Shown here: piece after piece, positions 6,687 to 15,690 of the stretch
Position numbering within the stretch: position 1 is the first letter of the stretch
Layout of the letters: every line of letters starts with the position of its first letter
Source of the DNA: an uncultured Collinsella sp.
GTDB lineage: Bacteria > Actinomycetota > Coriobacteriia > Coriobacteriales > Coriobacteriaceae
DNA: 16,568 nt
Direction of reading: 5' to 3'
Assembly (NCBI GenBank): GCA_900548815.1
Contig: URLR01000045.1
Span: 1 to 16,568, forward strand
Made by a program: the position numbers and the translations under genes
Notes under the pieces: model-generated
What the model saw: the letters and a program-made list of their open reading frames with translations, nothing else
Database searches by the model: none
What the model was told of the DNA's origin: nothing

Positions 6687-7529
6687 CTAGGCGAGAGCGG
6701 CCATGATGGTGCGGGCGACGCCGTCGTGGTCGTTGTCGTATTCGGTGATGGCGTCGGCGGCCTCGCGGTCCTCGGGCTCGGCGTTGATCATGGCCATGCC
6801 GTGGCCCGCTGCCTGCAGCATGGGGATGTCGTTGATGTTGTCGCCGAACGCCCAAGCGTCGGCGAGACGCTCGCCCAGGTGCTCGCAGAGCCACGTGAGG
6901 GCCGTTCCCTTGGTGGCGCCCTCGCCCATGACCTCGATATTCATGGCGTACGAACGCGTGACTTCAATGCCTCCGAGCGTGTCGAGTTCCGCCGCGATGG
7001 CGTCGCGATCAGCCGGGTTGTGCCAGTACATGGCGATGCGCTCGAGCGTCTCGACCTCGTCGATCTTGCTGTCGATATCCATGTCGATCGGTGTTCGTGT
7101 GCGCTTGAGCGAAGCCGCGATGTGGGGGTCGCCGCCGCAGAATTCGTCCAGGCGCGTGTAGAGCGAGCGGGGGAGGAAGCACTGCCCATCCGCGAAGATA
7201 TCGAAGGTCACATCGTGGCCGGCGGCGATGCGATGGATGCGATGGGCAATGCCGCAATCGAGCGGACGGCTCAAGATGCACGTGGCGCGCGAGGCGTCGG
7301 TGGGCACATCGTCGTCGAGCTGCCAGACGCTGGCGCCATTGGCGCAAACGGCATAGTGCACGGCGGTATGGGCGAGGATGGGCTCAAAGATGCCCGACAG
7401 CGGACGTCCCGTGCAGGGCACAAATTCAATCCCGCGTCGAGCGAGCTCGTCGAGCATCGCCCAGGTGGCATCGCTCATCTGCTTATCGCTCGTCAACAGC
7501 GTTCCATCCATATCGGAAAACACAATCAT
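6687..7529 (-). CDS. Cof-type HAD-IIB phosphatase (second)
   Basis: The 280-aa protein begins MIVFSDMDGTLL, with nucleophile D6 and D8. The threonine of VPCTGRP is motif II, K207 in EGATKGTAL is motif III, and GDNIND (229-234) is motif IV. This is the complete HAD-IIB set, with the cap between about residues 85 and 195. It should be a cytoplasmic metabolite phosphatase of unknown substrate. It shares only family motifs with the other HAD gene and is not a recent duplicate. It is the last gene of a minus-strand run after the ACT-domain gene and gltA. A strong terminator separates it from gltA, and its SD (GAAAGGG) begins 9 nt after that terminator's T-run, so it may depend on read-through. Confidence 0.92.
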   Translation of the reverse strand: MIVFSDMDGTLLTSDKQMSDATWAMLDELARRGIEFVPCTGRPLSGIFEPILAHTAVHYAVCANGASVWQLDDDVPTDASRATCILSRPLDCGIAHRIHRIAAGHDVTFDIFADGQCFLPRSLYTRLDEFCGGDPHIAASLKRTRTPIDMDIDSKIDEVETLERIAMYWHNPADRDAIAAELDTLGGIEVTRSYAMNIEVMGEGATKGTALTWLCEHLGERLADAWAFGDNINDIPMLQAAGHGMAMINAEPEDREAADAITEYDNDHDGVARTIMAALA

Positions 7530-7554
7530 TTGATGCAGCCCTTTCTGCTGGCAT

Positions 7555-7593
7555 AAAAAGCGTGGCCGAGGGCGATGATGCCCTGGCCACGCT
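7555..7593 (-). terminator. Terminator after gltA, before the second HAD gene
   Basis: On the minus strand AGCGTGGCC (7593-7585) pairs with GGCCACGCT (7567-7559). An inner GGGC-ATCATC-GCCC stem sits inside, and TTTTT follows at 7559-7555. It is only about 25 bp from the next start codon. Confidence 0.88.
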
Positions 7594-7616
7594 CGGGTTC
7601 TATAACGGTCCGCGTC

Positions 7617-9035
7617 CTAGCGATCGGCGAGCGGCTTGTACTCCAGCGGCTCGATAACCGGGCGATACGCGGGGCGAATAATGCGGTGCGCGCAGAAGAG
7701 CTCTTCCATGCGGTGTGCCGACCAGCCGGCCATGCGGGCGACGGCGAATAGCGGCGTAAAAAGCGTCTCGGGTACGCCGAGCATCTTGTAGATAAAGCCT
7801 GTGTACAGGTCGATGTTGGCGCAGATAGGCTTGGTCATGCCGTGGTCGCGCATCACCTGCGGTGCCAGGCGCTCGATGCGCTCGATGAGTGCGAACTCTT
7901 CGCCCAAGTCCTTCTTGGCTGCCAGTGAGCGCGCGTAACGGCGGCAGACCTCGGCGCGCGGGTCGCTGAGCGTATAGACGGCGTGGCCCATGCCGTAGAT
8001 GAGGCCCGTGCCGTCGAAGGCCTGCTTGTCGAGGATCTTGCCCAGGTAGGCCGCGACCTCGTCCTCGTCCTCCCAGTTGGAGACATGCGCGCGGATGTCC
8101 TCGTGCATAGACACGACCTTGGCATTGGCGCCGCCGTGGCGCGGGCCCTTGAGCGAGCCGATAGCCGCGGCGTAGGCGGAATACGGGTCGGTGGCCGAAG
8201 ACGACAGCACGCGGCAAGCGAAGGTGGAGTTGTTGCCGCCGCCGTGCTCGGCATGCAGCATGAGCATAACGTCGAGCAGCATCGCCTCATCGCGGGTGAA
8301 CGCCATGCCGCCGCGCAGGACCTGTAGGATGGTCTCGGCGGTGGAGAGACCGGGCGTGGGGTGCGGCACGTGAACCTCGGAGCCGCGAAGCTTGGCGACC
8401 GAGGCCATGTGTGCGAAGGCGGCAATGCGCGGGAGACGTGCGAGCATGGAAATGGCGACGTCGATTTCGTGCTCGGGCGTGATCACGTCTGGTTCGGCAT
8501 CGAAGGCGTAGAGCAGCAGTACGGCGCGCTGGAGCACGTTCATGATGCTCGACGACACCGTGGTCATAGGGAACTCTTTAACGTACTCGTCGCTTAGATG
8601 TCTAAAGGCGCCCAGGCGCTCGCAAAAGCCGTCGAGCTCTTCCTTGTTGGGCAGCGAACCCGTGATAAGCAGATAGGCGACTTCCTCGTAGCCGTAGCGA
8701 TTCTCGGCCTGGGCATTGTTGACCAGATCCTCGATGCTGTAGCCGCGAAGCGTGAGCTTGCCCTGATCGGGCACGACCTTTCCGTCGACCTTGTTGTAGC
8801 CGTGCACATCCGAGATACGAGTGAGGCCCGCGACCACGCCCGAGCCGTCGGCATTGCGCAGGCCGCGCTTGACATTGTGCTCGACAAACAGGTCCTCGTC
8901 GTACGGGGCGGTCGGCAGGCCGTGGTAGAGGCTTTCGCTTTCAGACGAAATCTGGCGGCTTGCTTCGTAATCCAGAACCAGTCGGCTCAAGTGGTCATCG
9001 AAGCGGTAATAGATTTTCTTGGCGTCGTAGGCCAT
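7617..9035 (-). CDS. gltA: Citrate synthase
   Basis: This 472-aa enzyme condenses oxaloacetate with acetyl-CoA to give citrate. The catalytic triad is visible: H264 in LHAEHGGGNNSTF, H351 in GMGHAVYTLSDPR and D409 in CANIDLYTGFIYKMLG. GPRHGGAN (298-304) and R360 fit the substrate pocket. It is longer than E. coli GltA (427 aa) because of an N-terminal stretch of about 50 residues before the usual citrate-synthase start. GGAGAGGAG precedes the ATG. The ACT-domain gene lies 77 bp upstream on the same strand with no clear terminator between, so the two are probably co-transcribed. In a fermentative gut actinobacterium its likely job is a partial TCA branch towards 2-oxoglutarate and glutamate; this is inference. 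2-Methylcitrate synthase activity cannot be excluded. Confidence 0.95.
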   Translation of the reverse strand: MAYDAKKIYYRFDDHLSRLVLDYEASRQISSESESLYHGLPTAPYDEDLFVEHNVKRGLRNADGSGVVAGLTRISDVHGYNKVDGKVVPDQGKLTLRGYSIEDLVNNAQAENRYGYEEVAYLLITGSLPNKEELDGFCERLGAFRHLSDEYVKEFPMTTVSSSIMNVLQRAVLLLYAFDAEPDVITPEHEIDVAISMLARLPRIAAFAHMASVAKLRGSEVHVPHPTPGLSTAETILQVLRGGMAFTRDEAMLLDVMLMLHAEHGGGNNSTFACRVLSSSATDPYSAYAAAIGSLKGPRHGGANAKVVSMHEDIRAHVSNWEDEDEVAAYLGKILDKQAFDGTGLIYGMGHAVYTLSDPRAEVCRRYARSLAAKKDLGEEFALIERIERLAPQVMRDHGMTKPICANIDLYTGFIYKMLGVPETLFTPLFAVARMAGWSAHRMEELFCAHRIIRPAYRPVIEPLEYKPLADR

Positions 9036-9112
9036 GCGCGCTCCTCTCCGGGCCGCATCGGGGTGGCTTGCATGGGCATGCGCGTGTCAGGCAATCCCCG
9101 GCGGCCTGTTCG

Positions 9113-9400
9113 CTACAGGCGGTACATAAAGTTAAAGACGTCCTCGCGCTGGATGGACACGTTGACGCCCGAAAGCTCGCCGGCCTCGGCCAGGGCCTTC
9201 TGCAGCTCGGCGAAGTCGAGCTTGGACTCGGCGGTGTCGGCCAGCATGGTCATGGTGAAGATGTCCTCGATAATGGACTGCGTGATGTCGCGGATGTCGA
9301 CGTTGGCCTCGCCCAGAACGCGGGTGACGCCGGCGACGATGCCGGGGCGGTTCTTGCCAAGGACGGTGATGACGATACGGGAGGACGAGATCTCGGCCAT
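9113..9400 (-). CDS. ACT-domain protein, UPF0237 type
   Basis: The product is 95 aa and consists of a single ACT domain. It opens with RIVITVLGKNRPGIVAGV, where G-K-N-R-P-G is the usual ligand loop, and continues with VLGEANVDIRDITQSI. Free-standing ACT proteins of this group are homodimeric and thought to bind amino acids or other small ligands; the ligand here is unknown. It starts after GAAAGGG and is the first gene of a minus-strand unit with gltA 77 bp downstream. It may therefore sense a product of that pathway such as an amino acid, but this is a guess from position. A dyad covering a candidate -10 lies upstream (9447-9469). Confidence 0.9.
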   Translation of the reverse strand: MAEISSSRIVITVLGKNRPGIVAGVTRVLGEANVDIRDITQSIIEDIFTMTMLADTAESKLDFAELQKALAEAGELSGVNVSIQREDVFNFMYRL

Positions 9401-9446
9401 GGGAAACCCTTTCGCGTGGTTGCGGCGCGCGCGGGCGCTCCGCTAC

Positions 9447-9469
9447 GGTACAGTGTTCATCATTGTACC
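9447..9469. promoter_or_regulatory. Operator-like dyad over a minus-strand -10
   Basis: GGTACAGTG-TTCAT-CATTGTACC is an inverted repeat with 9-bp arms and one mismatched pair. The minus-strand TACAAT (9467-9462), a 5/6 match to the -10 box, lies inside the right arm. No -35 is visible, which would fit an activator-dependent or atypical promoter for the ACT-gltA unit. Confidence 0.45.
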
Positions 9470-9592
9470 TGTCTGGCGCCAAAAGGGGTGTGCTTACTGC
9501 GGCGTTACACGTCTGCAACATGGGCGAAGGGGCGACAGGGTGCGTGTCCGCTGCGGTTGGCCACGCCGCGTTGCACAAAGACCGTGAACCTT

Positions 9593-9621
9593 TTGTGGGA
9601 CGCGCGGTGCCGTGGTACCAT
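9593..9621 (+). promoter_or_regulatory. Candidate rpmE promoter, extended -10
   Basis: TTGTGG (9593-9598, 3 of 6) is followed after 17 nt by TACCAT (9616-9621, 4 of 6), preceded by TG one base upstream (TGnTACCAT). Transcription would start near 9628, giving a leader of about 78 nt. Confidence 0.45.
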
Positions 9622-9634
9622 AGCCGAGTTTGTT

Positions 9635-9698
9635 GTCTTGGTCGGAAACCAAGACGCCTTATGCGCTGATCGGTAACCAGCGCCTGACCAATAAGGAG
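9635..9698 (+). promoter_or_regulatory. Structured leader of rpmE
   Basis: GTCTTGGT (9635-9642) pairs perfectly with ACCAAGAC (9648-9655) around CGGAA. Immediately after, CCTTAT (9657-9662) can pair with ATAAGG (9691-9696), enclosing GCGCTG/CAGCGC (9663-9668 and 9678-9683). The outer stem covers the start of the SD AAGGAG. This layout suits autogenous control by bL31 but is not proof of it. Confidence 0.55.
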
Positions 9699-9705
9699 TC
9701 CTACC

Positions 9706-10131
9706 ATGAAGCAGGGTATCCATCCCCAGTATGTCGAGTGCACGGTGACGTGCTCCTGCGGCAACACCTTCAAGACGCACGCTACCGTGTCCGAGATGAA
9801 GGTCGAGCTTTGCAACGAGTGCCACCCGTTCTACACCGGCCAGCAGAAGTTCGTCGACACCGGTGGACGCGTCCAGCGCTTCGCCGACAAGTTCGGTGGC
9901 GCCGCTGCCGCTCAGCTCAAGAAGGCCGAGGAGGCCAAGGCTGCTAAGGCCGCCAAGGCTGCTGAGGCCGAGGCTGCTCGCAAGGCCGCCGCTGAGGCTA
10001 AGGCTGCCGAGAAGGCTAAGCGTGCCGCTAAGTTTGCCGAGGAGGCTGCCAAGCAGGCCGCCGAGGCTCCCGCAGAGGCTCCCGTCGAGGAGGCCGCTGC
10101 CGAGGCCGAGACCACCGAGGCTGCTGAGTAA
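9706..10131 (+). CDS. rpmE: 50S ribosomal protein bL31 with Ala-rich tail
   Basis: Residues 1-63 are a normal zinc-binding (C+) bL31: MKQGIHPQY at the start, the CxC of TCSCGNTF (C16, C18), the CxxC of LCNECHPFYTG (C36, C39), then DTGGRVQRFADKFG. The protein bridges the ribosomal subunits. Most bL31 proteins end near residue 70; this one continues to 141 with about 78 low-complexity residues, half of them alanine and the rest mainly Glu and Lys, turning acidic at the end (VEEAAAEAETTEAAE). The tail is predicted helical or disordered, and I know no function for it. The frame is unbroken and codon use stays GC-rich, so it is probably a real extension. SD AAGGAG is at 9693-9698. A terminator follows. 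Confidence 0.96.
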   Translation: MKQGIHPQYVECTVTCSCGNTFKTHATVSEMKVELCNECHPFYTGQQKFVDTGGRVQRFADKFGGAAAAQLKKAEEAKAAKAAKAAEAEAARKAAAEAKAAEKAKRAAKFAEEAAKQAAEAPAEAPVEEAAAEAETTEAAE

Positions 10132-10166
10132 ATAGCTCGCCGAGGAATCGCTCGCATTCGTGGCTA

Positions 10167-10202
10167 AAGGGCCGCGTATCCATTTGGGTGCGCGGCCCTT
10201 TT
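10167..10202 (+). terminator. Intrinsic terminator of rpmE
   Basis: AAGGGCCGCG (10167-10176) pairs perfectly with CGCGGCCCTT (10191-10200). The inner ATCC/GGGT extends the stem around ATTT, and TTTT ends it at 10199-10202. Confidence 0.88.
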
Positions 10203-10208
10203 CCTTTA

Positions 10209-10275
10209 TTGGTGCAAGCTAACCCGTCCCCATTGCACCAGATTGGTGCGAAGGGGACGGGTTCGTTTGCACCAA
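10209..10275. repeat. 67-nt near-perfect palindrome (core copies 4 and 5)
   Basis: The arms 10209-10231 (starting TTGGTGCAA, ending CCCGTCCCC) and 10253-10275 (starting GGGGACGGG, ending TTGCACCAA) are complementary at 21 of 23 positions. The middle adds GCACCA-GAT-TGGTGC. Each half is also its own hairpin: TGGTGCAA/TTGCACCA (10210-10217, 10233-10240) and TTGGTGC/GCACCAA (10243-10249, 10269-10275), each with a GGGGACGGGTT core in the loop on one strand. Confidence 0.85.
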
Positions 10276-10308
10276 ATGGCAGAGATACAGCGTTTTCCCA
10301 GATAAAAA

Positions 10309-10339
10309 CTGCCAAAATAAACCAGTCCCCTTTTGGCAG
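10309..10339 (-). repeat. GGGGAC-core hairpin repeat, copy 6
   Basis: CTGCCAAAA (10309-10317) pairs perfectly with TTTTGGCAG (10331-10339) around a 13-nt loop that reads GGGGACTGGTTTA on the minus strand. A second TGGCAG at 10277-10282 offers an alternative partner for the left arm. Confidence 0.7.
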
Positions 10340-10404
10340 GTTGGTCGTAGTTATTACGTGGCGGTCGAGGTCGACCGTATAGGCCGCGCCTTGTTTGGCT
10401 AAAG

Positions 10405-10410
10405 TACAAT
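10405..10410 (+). promoter_or_regulatory. Candidate -10 box of secA
   Basis: TACAAT matches the -10 consensus at 5 of 6 positions, about 60 bp before the start codon. No acceptable -35 is seen at 16-18 nt spacing. Confidence 0.35.
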
Positions 10411-10459
10411 CATCTGTGTTTAACTCGCCCGCAGCTGCACGGCGTGGGCGATGGCCAAA

Positions 10460-10464
10460 AAGGA
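10460..10464 (+). promoter_or_regulatory. Shine-Dalgarno deciding the secA start
   Basis: AAGGA lies 7 nt before the ATG at 10472. The longer in-frame ATG at 10451 lies before this SD and has only a poor purine stretch upstream. A third in-frame ATG at 10481 is possible but spaced too far. Confidence 0.65.
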
Positions 10465-10471
10465 AAACCAC

Positions 10472-13278
<2,807 letters not shown>

Positions 13279-13279
<1 letters not shown>

Positions 13280-14427
13280 TGGCTGAGGCTTTAGAGGTAA
13301 CGCCCGCCGAGCTGGACGCGTTCGCGGACCGGCTCGGTGAGGTCGAGTCGTATCTCCACCTGGACGAGAAGCGTACCCGCGTGTTCGAGCTCGAGGCCAA
13401 AAGTGTTGCCCCTGGCTTTTGGGATGACGCCGACGCCGCCCGTGCCACCATGGAGGAGATCGCGCGCACCAAGGAAGATATCGCTGCCGTGGACACCGCG
13501 CGCGGCGAGCTTTCCGATGCCCGCGCCGCGCTGGAGCTTGCCGAGGAGATGGGGGATGACCCCGACGCCGCCGCGCTGCGCGAGGAGGCTGCAGCCACGG
13601 CTGAGCGCCTGGCCCGTGCCATCGATGAGCTTGAGCTTTCGAGCTGGTTTACCGGTGAGTTCGATCACGGCGATGCCATCGTGACCATCAAGCCCGGACA
13701 GGGTGGTCTGGAGGCCCAGGACTGGACCTTCATGCTCTTTAAGATGTACATGAAGTACTGCCAGCGTCGCGGCTGGAAGGTCACCATCAACGACTGTCCC
13801 GCGGCCGAGGTCATCGGCATCGACCGCGCGACCTTTACCGTCGAGGGCAAGGACGCATTTGGCATGCTGCGCGCCGAGGCCGGCGTCCACCGCTTGGTTC
13901 GCATTAGCCCCACCGACGACAAGAAGCGCCGCCAGACCACGTTTGCCGGCGTCGAGGTCATCCCCGTGCTACCCGATGATATCGACATCGAGATCAGTCC
14001 TGATGACATCCGCGTGGACGTGTACCACGCGAGCGGCCCGGGCGGTCAGGGCGTCAACACCACCGACTCCGCCGTGCGCGTGACGCATTTCCCCAGCGGC
14101 ATTGTGGTCACCTGCCAAAACGAGCGCAGCCAGATCCAGAACAAGGCCGCGTGCATGCAGATCCTCAAGGCTCGCCTGTACGAGATTGAGCTCGAGAAGC
14201 GCGCCGAGGCCCTGGATGAGATTCGTGGACCCAAGACCACGATCGGCTTTGGCAACCAGATTCGCAGCTACGTGCTCTACCCGTATCAGATGGTTAAGGA
14301 CCTACGCACGGGCGTGGAGACCAGCAATGTCGAGGCAGTTCTTGACGATGGCGACCTGGACCCGTTTGTTATTGGCTACCATCGCTGGGCGACCGGCAAC
14401 GCCGATGCAGAAGGCTCGGAGGTCTAA
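13279..14427 (+). CDS. prfB: Peptide chain release factor 2
   Basis: This 382-aa factor releases peptides at UGA and UAA codons. The catalytic GGQ is at 255-257 in SGPGGQGVNTTDSAVR. RF2-type sequence runs throughout (GGLEAQDWTFML near 142-153, DLRTGVETSN near the C-terminus), so it is not RF1. The anticodon-mimic tripeptide, normally SPF in RF2, reads SPT (residues 210-212, codons AGC CCC ACC at 13906-13914) within RISPTDDKKRRQTTF, which aligns with no gap to RKSPFDSGGRRHTSF of E. coli RF2. The gene is one continuous frame with no in-frame TGA near codon 26, so the classical autoregulatory +1 frameshift is absent. The start codon overlaps the secA stop (TAATG). Hairpins follow before the YitT-family gene. 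Confidence 0.96.
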
Positions 14428-14471
14428 AACATCGGGCGGCTTCAAGCCGATGCCAAGCCTAACGGTTGGAC

Positions 14472-14512
14472 GGGTTTGTATCCAGAACAAACCCTGCGCA
14501 GGGGTGGTTTTT
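14472..14512 (+). promoter_or_regulatory. Mutually exclusive hairpins after prfB
   Basis: GGGTTTGT (14472-14479) pairs perfectly with ACAAACCC (14487-14494) around ATCCAGA. The same AAACCC can instead fold forward into AAACCCTG...CAGGGGTGGTTT (14489-14510), which runs into five T (14508-14512). The two folds compete for 14489-14494, as in an attenuator. It may also simply be the terminator of secA-prfB. Confidence 0.45.
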
Positions 14513-14551
14513 GTTCGGCGAATCGGTAGAATCGAATACAGCAAGAAGTTC

Positions 14552-14580
14552 AAAGCGCATCCGTTTGGGTGCGCTTTTTT
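14552..14580 (+). terminator. Intrinsic terminator directly before the YitT gene
   Basis: AAAGCGCATCC (14552-14562) pairs with GGGTGCGCTTT (14567-14577) around GTTT, with one wobble. A T-run covers 14575-14580. The SD of the next gene starts at the very next base. Confidence 0.82.
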
Positions 14581-14588
14581 GAGGGAGG
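14581..14588 (+). promoter_or_regulatory. Shine-Dalgarno deciding the YitT start
   Basis: GAGGGAGG stands 4 nt before the ATG at 14593. The longer in-frame ATG at 14569 lies inside the terminator stem and is rejected. Confidence 0.85.
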
Positions 14589-14592
14589 CAGC

Positions 14593-15483
14593 ATGGCATA
14601 TCGTCTGGACATCAAGCGCATTCTTTCGATGAACTTCTTTCACGACCTGCCCCAGATCATGTTGGGGTGTGCCTTGGCCGCCATCGCGACCGACTTGTTT
14701 TTGATTCCCAACGGTCTTGCCGCCGGTGGCGTTACGGGCCTTGCGACTATTATCCAGGCTGTCGGCGCGGCGCGAGGCGTGTCGCTTCCCGTCGGTATCC
14801 AGACCATCGTGATGAACGCCTTGCTGTTGTTGGTCGTTATGCGCGAGGGCGGCATGTTCTACGTGGTGCAGACCGCGACGGGCTTTGTGCTGCTGGGCTT
14901 CTTTACCGATCTGTTCGCCCCGTTTGTAGCACCTCTGGCGGATGCGGACCTGATGCTCCCTGCCATGTGGGGCGGCATTATTACGGGCATCGGTTACGGC
15001 ATGGTGTTGCGCGCCGGCGCCAACACCGGCGGCTCGGACACGATTGGCCAAATCATCTCGCGTAACACCTCGCTGCCGGTGGGCTCGACCGTCATGGCGA
15101 TCGATGTTGCCGTATGCGCGCTGTCGGCTCCGGTCTTTTCAATCGAAAACGCACTATATGCAGGCCTTTCGATGGTCATTAGCGGCTACGTGATCGATGC
15201 CGTGGTCGATGGTGGCAACAAACGCCGTATGGTACTCATCATCTCGGACAAGTTCCCTGATATCGCTGCCGATATCATGTATGGCCTGGGTCGTGGTTGT
15301 ACCAAGTTTAAGGCGACTGGCATGTATTCGGGTGCCGAGAAGCCGGTGATTATGGTCATCGTGAGCCGTCGAGAGCTCAATACCCTCAAGACGATCGTGC
15401 GCGAGCGCGATCCTCACGCCATTGTGACGGTCGCTGACGTTACGGAAGCCTTCGGCGAGGGATTCAAGGACATTAGCGCGTAG
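14593..15483 (+). CDS. YitT family membrane protein (DUF2179)
   Basis: The 296-aa protein has about six hydrophobic segments, roughly at residues 18-38, 45-60, 65-83, 90-112, 123-142 and 165-203, separated by short loops. It carries the family's glycine-rich signatures LIPNGLAAGGVTGLA and LRAGANTGGSDTIGQI. The soluble C-terminus (about 210-290) is a DUF2179 domain, with the typical RGCTKFKATGMYSG and late VTVADVTEAFGEGF. It sits in the cytoplasmic membrane. Family members are often called putative transporters, but no substrate is established. The gene is 165 bp after prfB, behind two possible terminators, the second ending at its SD. Its expression is therefore probably either independent of secA-prfB or controlled by read-through. 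Confidence 0.92.
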   Translation: MAYRLDIKRILSMNFFHDLPQIMLGCALAAIATDLFLIPNGLAAGGVTGLATIIQAVGAARGVSLPVGIQTIVMNALLLLVVMREGGMFYVVQTATGFVLLGFFTDLFAPFVAPLADADLMLPAMWGGIITGIGYGMVLRAGANTGGSDTIGQIISRNTSLPVGSTVMAIDVAVCALSAPVFSIENALYAGLSMVISGYVIDAVVDGGNKRRMVLIISDKFPDIAADIMYGLGRGCTKFKATGMYSGAEKPVIMVIVSRRELNTLKTIVRERDPHAIVTVADVTEAFGEGFKDISA

Positions 15484-15690
15484 GGTCGACTGCGTTCCAT
15501 CCAAAAGACGTTCACATTGATAAACCGTTTCATCAGCGGTTCTGCCTGCTCAATTGTTCAAATAATGATAAATACTCTGGTAAAGCTTCCAGTTTCCAGC
15601 ATAATGAATGACGTACGTGCATTGCGGCTGTGTTGGGATTACCTTCGGTGCCGTGCGCATCTTGTCTTAAGAGGATGAAAGGAAGGCACA
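15484..15690. promoter_or_regulatory. AT-rich leader region of the transketolase gene
   Basis: This 207-bp spacer is much more AT-rich than its surroundings, as expected of a promoter region. CATAAT at 15600-15605 is a 5/6 match to the -10 box, with only a weak TGGTAA at about 16 nt upstream. AACCG/CGGTT (15523-15527 and 15537-15541) forms a small hairpin without a T-run, so I see no clear terminator for the YitT-family gene. The SD GGAAGG (15681-15686) precedes the next ATG. Confidence 0.4.

Larger units (their letters stand above)
9401..9705. other. Divergent regulatory region, ACT/gltA and rpmE
   Basis: This 305-bp spacer has no convincing gene. From left to right it holds the ACT gene SD, an operator-like dyad with a minus-strand -10 (9447-9469), about 120 bp in which I see nothing definite, a candidate rpmE promoter (9593-9621), and two leader hairpins before rpmE (9635-9696). 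Confidence 0.7.
10132..10471. other. Repeat-rich spacer between rpmE and secA
   Basis: This 340-bp spacer holds no gene. It contains the rpmE terminator (10167-10202), a 67-nt palindrome made of two core-bearing hairpins (10209-10275), a third hairpin with a new stem (10309-10339), and a stretch leading to secA with a candidate -10 at 10405-10410. Confidence 0.75.

Noticed and set aside
5752..7529. Recent duplication of the two HAD genes
   Set aside because: Only the four HAD motifs agree; cap regions and flanking sequence differ widely.
9960..10130. Tandem coding repeat or misassembly in the rpmE tail
   Set aside because: The GCT/GCC-AAG-GAG pattern is low-complexity but irregular, with no exact unit repeated, and the frame is intact to a stop followed by a good terminator.
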